The notes beneath the pieces were generated by a model that was given only the letters and a program-made list of their open reading frames with translations, had not been told where the DNA came from and made no database searches. The translations under genes and the position numbers were made by a program. This document shows, one piece after another, positions 13,597 through 17,097 of a DNA stretch of 17,097 bases (position 1 is the stretch's first letter; every line of letters begins with the position of its first letter). The stretch comes from Actinobacteria bacterium 13_1_40CM_66_12 (lineage in GTDB: Bacteria; Chloroflexota; Dormibacteria; Dormibacterales; Dormibacteraceae). Location of the stretch: NCBI GenBank assembly GCA_001917895.1, contig MNEW01000020.1:1-17097 (forward strand), written 5' to 3'.

Positions 13597-15183
13597 GTGA
13601 AGTCGGCATCGATCGCCGCCGCGCTGCTCGTCCTCAGTGCGCTCACATCGTGCGGAGGCAGCCCGCCACAGATCGTCGATTACTCGCCAGAGCGTGGCGC
13701 GATCGACGTTTCGACCGCGGCCCCAATCCTGATCACGTTCGATCACGACGTGGACAAGAGCTCCGTCGAGAGCAGGCTGTCACTGCTGCCGGCAACCGGT
13801 GGCAACGTGGTGTGGCTGGGGCCGCGTTCGCTCGAGTACAAACACGCGACTCTGCAGCCCAGCAAGATCTATGAGGTGCTCCTGCTTGCGGGCTACAAGG
13901 ACCTCACGGGCAACGCATATGCGCTTCGCCACCACTGGACGTTCACTACAGAGCGACCGCCCAATATCGCCTCATCGACACCCGCGAACAACGAGGTCGA
14001 TGTGGATCCCGCGTCATATCTCGGCATCGATTTCACGCGTGAGATGGATGCCACGACGCTGGCAAGCGCGATCACCATCGAACCATCCGTGCCCTTTTCC
14101 GTCCGTCTCGATCCCACGGACGCGAAGCGAGCCGTCGTGGCGACAGACTCGCTCCTCGACCCCTCCACGACCTACTCCGTCGACGTGAGCATTGCCGCGC
14201 TCGACGCGCACGGCAATCAGCTGAATCGGAACCAGAGCTTCGTCTTCACCACCGGACCGTCGCGGCCTCTGCGCCATTGGGTCGCGTTCGCGACCGCTCT
14301 CGCGGACGGCTCCTCCGGAGGCGTGTGGATCGTCAACGAGTCCGGCTTCCCCCGCCGCGTTTTCGATGGACCATCGGTGCACGCGTTCAGCTGGTCGCCC
14401 GAAGGCTCGAGTCTTTTGATCCAGGGCGACGCGCTGAGCTGGTCCGCGTTCACACCCGGCGTCGGCTCGACGCAGCTCCCTTTCAAAGCCGTATGGGCGG
14501 CCGCGCTCGCGTCTGGGCTCGGGTACGTGTACATCGACACCAGCGGCACGCTCCACCGGCTGTCGGTCGACGGTGCGGACGAGGTCATCGCCACCAACGT
14601 TTCGGACGCAGCCAGCGCACCAAACGGCTTGCGGGTCGCGTACGTGCGGTCCTCCGGCTCGGTGTCGACCGTATGGGGTTACGACGTCGGCTTGCGGTGG
14701 CGATACGAGCTCGTTGTGGAAACCGGACCGCTGAGCGACCTCAGCTGGTCGCCTGCCGGCAACCGGATCGCCTACCTTCGTGAGGATCCAGGAGGCATCG
14801 CTCTGCGTGTGCGCGGCTTCACGGGGCAGGCGGCGACGACGACGGTCGCGACCGGAGACATAGGCCATCCCACCTGGTTACCCGACTCGACCCATCTTGT
14901 TTTCTCGGCGGGCGTCACAACCTCAAGCGGCCAGCAGCGAAAGGCGTTTCTCGTGAATACGATTGCCCCGCCGGCCGCCTTGACCGCAGCCCTGGCGATC
15001 CCTTCATCTCCCATCGACGTGGCGGACCCGGTCCCTTCGCCCGACGGCCACCAGATCGCCTTTGTCAGCCAGAACCAGGTGTGGATGATGAATGCGGATG
15101 GGACGAGGCCGACGGCGCTGACGCGGTTCGACAGCGCGTCGTTTCCCTACTCCTGTCTGACTCCAGCCTGGACGCGACTCTAG
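13597..15183 (+). CDS. Lipoprotein with two Ig-like (Big_5) domains and a PD40/TolB-type beta-propeller
   Basis: A 528-aa predicted lipoprotein. The N-terminus is a short lipoprotein signal with lipobox LTSC, lipidated Cys at residue 19. Two SbsA-like Ig domains follow, about 24-120 and 121-227; both open with a YSPERGAIDVS / STPANNEVDVD motif, contain the ITFDHDVD / IDFTREMD strand, and end WTFTT / FVFTT. Residues 230-528 look like a beta-propeller with repeated WSPEGSSLL, WSPAGNRIAYL, TWLPDSTHLVF and PSPDGHQIAF, ending WMMNADGTRPTALT. No catalytic residues are evident; a surface binding or scaffold role is likely. The GTG start follows the DUF4388 gene by seven bases without its own Shine-Dalgarno, so the two form an operon. 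The stop overlaps that of the convergent glycosyltransferase. Confidence 0.87.
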   Translation: MKSASIAAALLVLSALTSCGGSPPQIVDYSPERGAIDVSTAAPILITFDHDVDKSSVESRLSLLPATGGNVVWLGPRSLEYKHATLQPSKIYEVLLLAGYKDLTGNAYALRHHWTFTTERPPNIASSTPANNEVDVDPASYLGIDFTREMDATTLASAITIEPSVPFSVRLDPTDAKRAVVATDSLLDPSTTYSVDVSIAALDAHGNQLNRNQSFVFTTGPSRPLRHWVAFATALADGSSGGVWIVNESGFPRRVFDGPSVHAFSWSPEGSSLLIQGDALSWSAFTPGVGSTQLPFKAVWAAALASGLGYVYIDTSGTLHRLSVDGADEVIATNVSDAASAPNGLRVAYVRSSGSVSTVWGYDVGLRWRYELVVETGPLSDLSWSPAGNRIAYLREDPGGIALRVRGFTGQAATTTVATGDIGHPTWLPDSTHLVFSAGVTTSSGQQRKAFLVNTIAPPAALTAALAIPSSPIDVADPVPSPDGHQIAFVSQNQVWMMNADGTRPTALTRFDSASFPYSCLTPAWTRL

Positions 15184-16466
15184 TCGCGTCCGATATTCAG
15201 CTGGTCGCGACTTTGAGCGTTGTCGATCGCGTCGTCGAATAAAGCCTCGAGACGGTCAGCCGTGCGCGTCCACGAGAACCGCTGCGCGAGCATGCTGGCC
15301 CGGCGACCCATCTGCTGCGCGAGCTCATGATCCGCGAGCAGCCGGCCGATGCGATCGGCGTACTCAGCGGGATCGTCGCCGTCGATGAGGTAGCCGCTGA
15401 CCCCGTCGCGCACCACCGAGCGCAGTCCGGGGACGTCTGAGGCGACGACCGGGCAGCCACAGGCCTGCGCCTCCAATCCCACGAGCCCGAAGGACTCGCT
15501 GTAAGAAGGCATCACGCACACGTCGGCGGCGGAGTAGAAGTACGGCAGCTCGTGATGCGCCACCGAACCCAGGAAGTCGACGCGATCCCGCACCCCGAGC
15601 GTTGATGCGATCGCCTTCAGGCGCTCCTTCTCACTTTCGTCGCCATCGCGGCTGTCCTCGCCCAGAACCACCAGGCGCAGATCTGGATTTGCGCGGTCGC
15701 TGAGCAGCGACAGGGCGCGGATCGCGATGTCGACACCCTTCAGTCGTTCCAGCCGGCCCACGAAAAGGACGAGCGGCCCACCAAATCCGATCTTCCGCCG
15801 CGCCTCGGCCCGATCGAGGGGCCGGAAGGTTGCGAGGTCGACTCCAGGCGGGACGATGAAAACGCGATCCGCGTTCGCGCCATAAGCGTTGACCAGCTCC
15901 TCGCCTTCGTCAGGTGTCGAAACGATGAGCAGGTCGGCCTGTTGCGCGATCTCACTCTCGACACGGATCCGGGCCGCGGGCTCAGGACGCGCGCCGCTGG
16001 CAAGGTGCTGATTCTTGACCAGGCCCAGAGTGTGCGCGACGTGCGCCCAGCCGGCGGCCAGCTGCGGCCTCAGAAGGCAAGCGACCTCTCCTGAAAGCCA
16101 GTAGTGGGAAAACAGGAGGTCGTACTGGATTCCCTCGCGTGCTGCGAACGAGGCGACCCTGGAGGCGAACGCCGGCACCTGGTTGAGGAGGGAGTACTTG
16201 TCGAGTCCCATGCCAGCCGGCAGGTAGACCACCCGAGAGAGGGGCGCCAGCGCCTCGATCGCGGGATCGTCGGGCGACTGCAGCCGCGTGAACACGTCGG
16301 TGGCGATGCCCCGGTCGCTGAAGGCGCTGCAGACCTCGCGCACGTAGACGTTGAGGCCGCCGTTGGCGTTCTGGCCCAAAGATGCGGTGGGCGAGGTGTG
16401 CATGGCAATGACCGCGATTCGCCGTCGCGAACTGCGGTCGAGGGTCAATCGGGACTGATCAGCCAC
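15180..16466 (-). CDS. GT4-family glycosyltransferase, MshA-like
   Basis: A retaining GT-B glycosyltransferase of 428 aa. The N-terminal domain has HTSPTASLGQNANGGLNVYV, SHYWLSGEVACLL and HTLGLVKNQHL; the C-terminal donor domain has LFVGRLERLKGVD (R238, K243) and the EX7E motif E324-E332 in SESFGLVGLEAQACGCPVVAS read from 323. The layout matches MshA, which joins UDP-GlcNAc to inositol-1-phosphate in mycothiol synthesis. By memory of the MshA structure, the inositol-phosphate ligands correspond to N39, K90, Y122, T146 and an Arg near 168, and all are present. Sucrose-phosphate synthase and other GT4 enzymes share much of this, so the substrate is open. The GTG start lacks a clear ribosome-binding site. 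The stop overlaps the lipoprotein stop (CTAG). Confidence 0.85.
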   Translation of the reverse strand: MADQSRLTLDRSSRRRIAVIAMHTSPTASLGQNANGGLNVYVREVCSAFSDRGIATDVFTRLQSPDDPAIEALAPLSRVVYLPAGMGLDKYSLLNQVPAFASRVASFAAREGIQYDLLFSHYWLSGEVACLLRPQLAAGWAHVAHTLGLVKNQHLASGARPEPAARIRVESEIAQQADLLIVSTPDEGEELVNAYGANADRVFIVPPGVDLATFRPLDRAEARRKIGFGGPLVLFVGRLERLKGVDIAIRALSLLSDRANPDLRLVVLGEDSRDGDESEKERLKAIASTLGVRDRVDFLGSVAHHELPYFYSAADVCVMPSYSESFGLVGLEAQACGCPVVASDVPGLRSVVRDGVSGYLIDGDDPAEYADRIGRLLADHELAQQMGRRASMLAQRFSWTRTADRLEALFDDAIDNAQSRDQLNIGRD

Positions 16467-16608
16467 GGTATGCCGATCTCGCGTCGAGCCAGCGCCTCGA
16501 GACGCAGCAAAACCCGGAACGTGAGACCGGCGAACAACAGCCCATACCGCCTTAAAACGTACGCGGTTCCCGGGTATTCCCGCTCAAGGGGCGCCAACCC
16601 CATCCGGT

Positions 16609-16614
16609 TATCAT
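16609..16614 (+). promoter_or_regulatory. Probable -10 box of the cytochrome c gene
   Basis: TATCAT lies nine bases before the ATG in a short AT-rich patch, which would place the transcript start about two or three bases before the start codon. No Shine-Dalgarno is present. The rest of the 157-bp divergent gap (16467-16623) shows no hairpin, RNA gene or operator I can support. Confidence 0.4.
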
Positions 16615-16623
16615 TTTTCCGGC

Positions 16624-17097
16624 ATGCACCTCGTCAAGGGGTTCAAAGTCTCCGCCCTGGTCGCCATCGCGGTCCCGGCCGTGCTCGCGCTCACCGCGAT
16701 CACCACCCTGGCGGACGCCTCGCCTGCCAACACCGCCCTGCCGGGCGACCCCACCCGAGGCGCCACGCTTTACCTGCAGAACTGCACCAGCTGCCACGGT
16801 GTGAACCTGGAAGGGGGCATCGGCGCGGTGCTCAATCCGATCGACAAGCTCCCCGGGGTGGCCAATCCGCTCGACGCCAACTTCCTCATCGACATCATCA
16901 CGAACGGCCGCAAGCCTCAACCGGGTGACCCCAAGCAGATTGCGATGCCGCCGCTAGGCGGCAACCCCAACCTGACCGCCCAAGACGTCAAAGACATGGC
17001 CGCTTACATCATCCAGCAGAACCAGCTCGGCGCCGGGAACGCGCCGCTGGCGCCCAACGAGCTGGCCAAGCGAACCATGACCTGGGTCGGCATCGGC
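16624..17097 (+). CDS. Membrane-anchored c-type cytochrome (3' end outside window)
   Basis: The frame is open from ATG 16624 to the window edge, 158 codons. Residues 7-30 are hydrophobic and form a signal peptide or anchor. The haem c motif is C54-T-S-C57-H58 in LYLQNCTSCHGVNLEGG. The likely distal Met ligand is M108 in IAMPPLGG, followed by LTAQDVKDMAAYII, the C-terminal helix of class I cytochromes c. After a Pro/Ala linker, the final visible residues (LAKRTMTWVGIG) may begin a second membrane helix, which would recall cytochrome subunits of menaquinol-oxidising complexes. Extracytoplasmic location is implied by the leader and haem. The next gene downstream, unseen, should tell which complex it serves. 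Confidence 0.85.
   Translation, partial: MHLVKGFKVSALVAIAVPAVLALTAITTLADASPANTALPGDPTRGATLYLQNCTSCHGVNLEGGIGAVLNPIDKLPGVANPLDANFLIDIITNGRKPQPGDPKQIAMPPLGGNPNLTAQDVKDMAAYIIQQNQLGAGNAPLAPNELAKRTMTWVGIG

Noticed and set aside
16104..16928. Open frame running over the glycosyltransferase antisense and the cytochrome gene
   Set aside because: It is out of frame with the cytochrome, whose haem motif and signal peptide are in the frame starting at 16624.

Overview
The window is GC-rich, gene-dense bacterial chromosome. Eighteen protein genes cover nearly all of it; two are cut by the window edges, and no gene-free stretch exceeds about 160 bp. I see no rRNA, tRNA, CRISPR array, insertion sequence or prophage. 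GTG and TTG starts are common and several genes have a TANNNT box 6-9 bases before the start codon, a sign of leaderless or near-leaderless transcripts. With a RegX3-like regulator, an MshA-like glycosyltransferase, a FemAB enzyme, a DUF4388 protein and a signal-anchored cytochrome c, this suggests a soil-type member of the Actinobacteriota/Chloroflexota/Dormibacterota side of the tree. The phylum is an inference; no marker gene fixes it.

Layout. (1) 1-3187, + strand: phosphate uptake and signalling, phoU (3' part), an OmpR-type response regulator, pstC and pstA, all overlapping or tightly spaced; pstS, pstB and a histidine kinase are not in the window. (2) 3188-3727: a Nudix hydrolase with its own probable promoter. 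(3) 3763-5311: thiazole branch of thiamine synthesis, thiG, a TenI-type tautomerase and thiS. (4) 5286-6779, - strand: a Mur ligase of the MurE type. (5) 6846-8080, + strand: folP and folK. (6) 8085-9509, - strand: a secreted phosphoesterase/phospholipase C family protein. (7) 9602-12063, - strand: a run of histidine phosphatase, FemAB-family aminoacyltransferase and an orphan OmpR-type regulator. (8) 12054-15183, + strand: a multi-module DUF4388 protein and a lipoprotein with Ig-like domains and a beta-propeller. (9) 15180-16466, - strand: a GT4 glycosyltransferase. (10) 16624 to the end, + strand: a membrane-anchored cytochrome c.

The most notable points are: a hairpin element of about 39 bp present twice, just upstream of pstA and of murE, with a compensatory base-pair change between copies; an orphan regulator with Glu in place of the phospho-accepting Asp, followed by an 11-bp-phased triple repeat before the phosphoesterase gene; a ThiS whose Gly-Gly is followed by eight more residues; a MurE with an altered specificity motif in a genome that also has a FemAB enzyme; and a three-module architecture in the DUF4388 protein. 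All three convergent gene pairs touch or overlap. I did not find a clearly new multi-gene defence or metabolic system.
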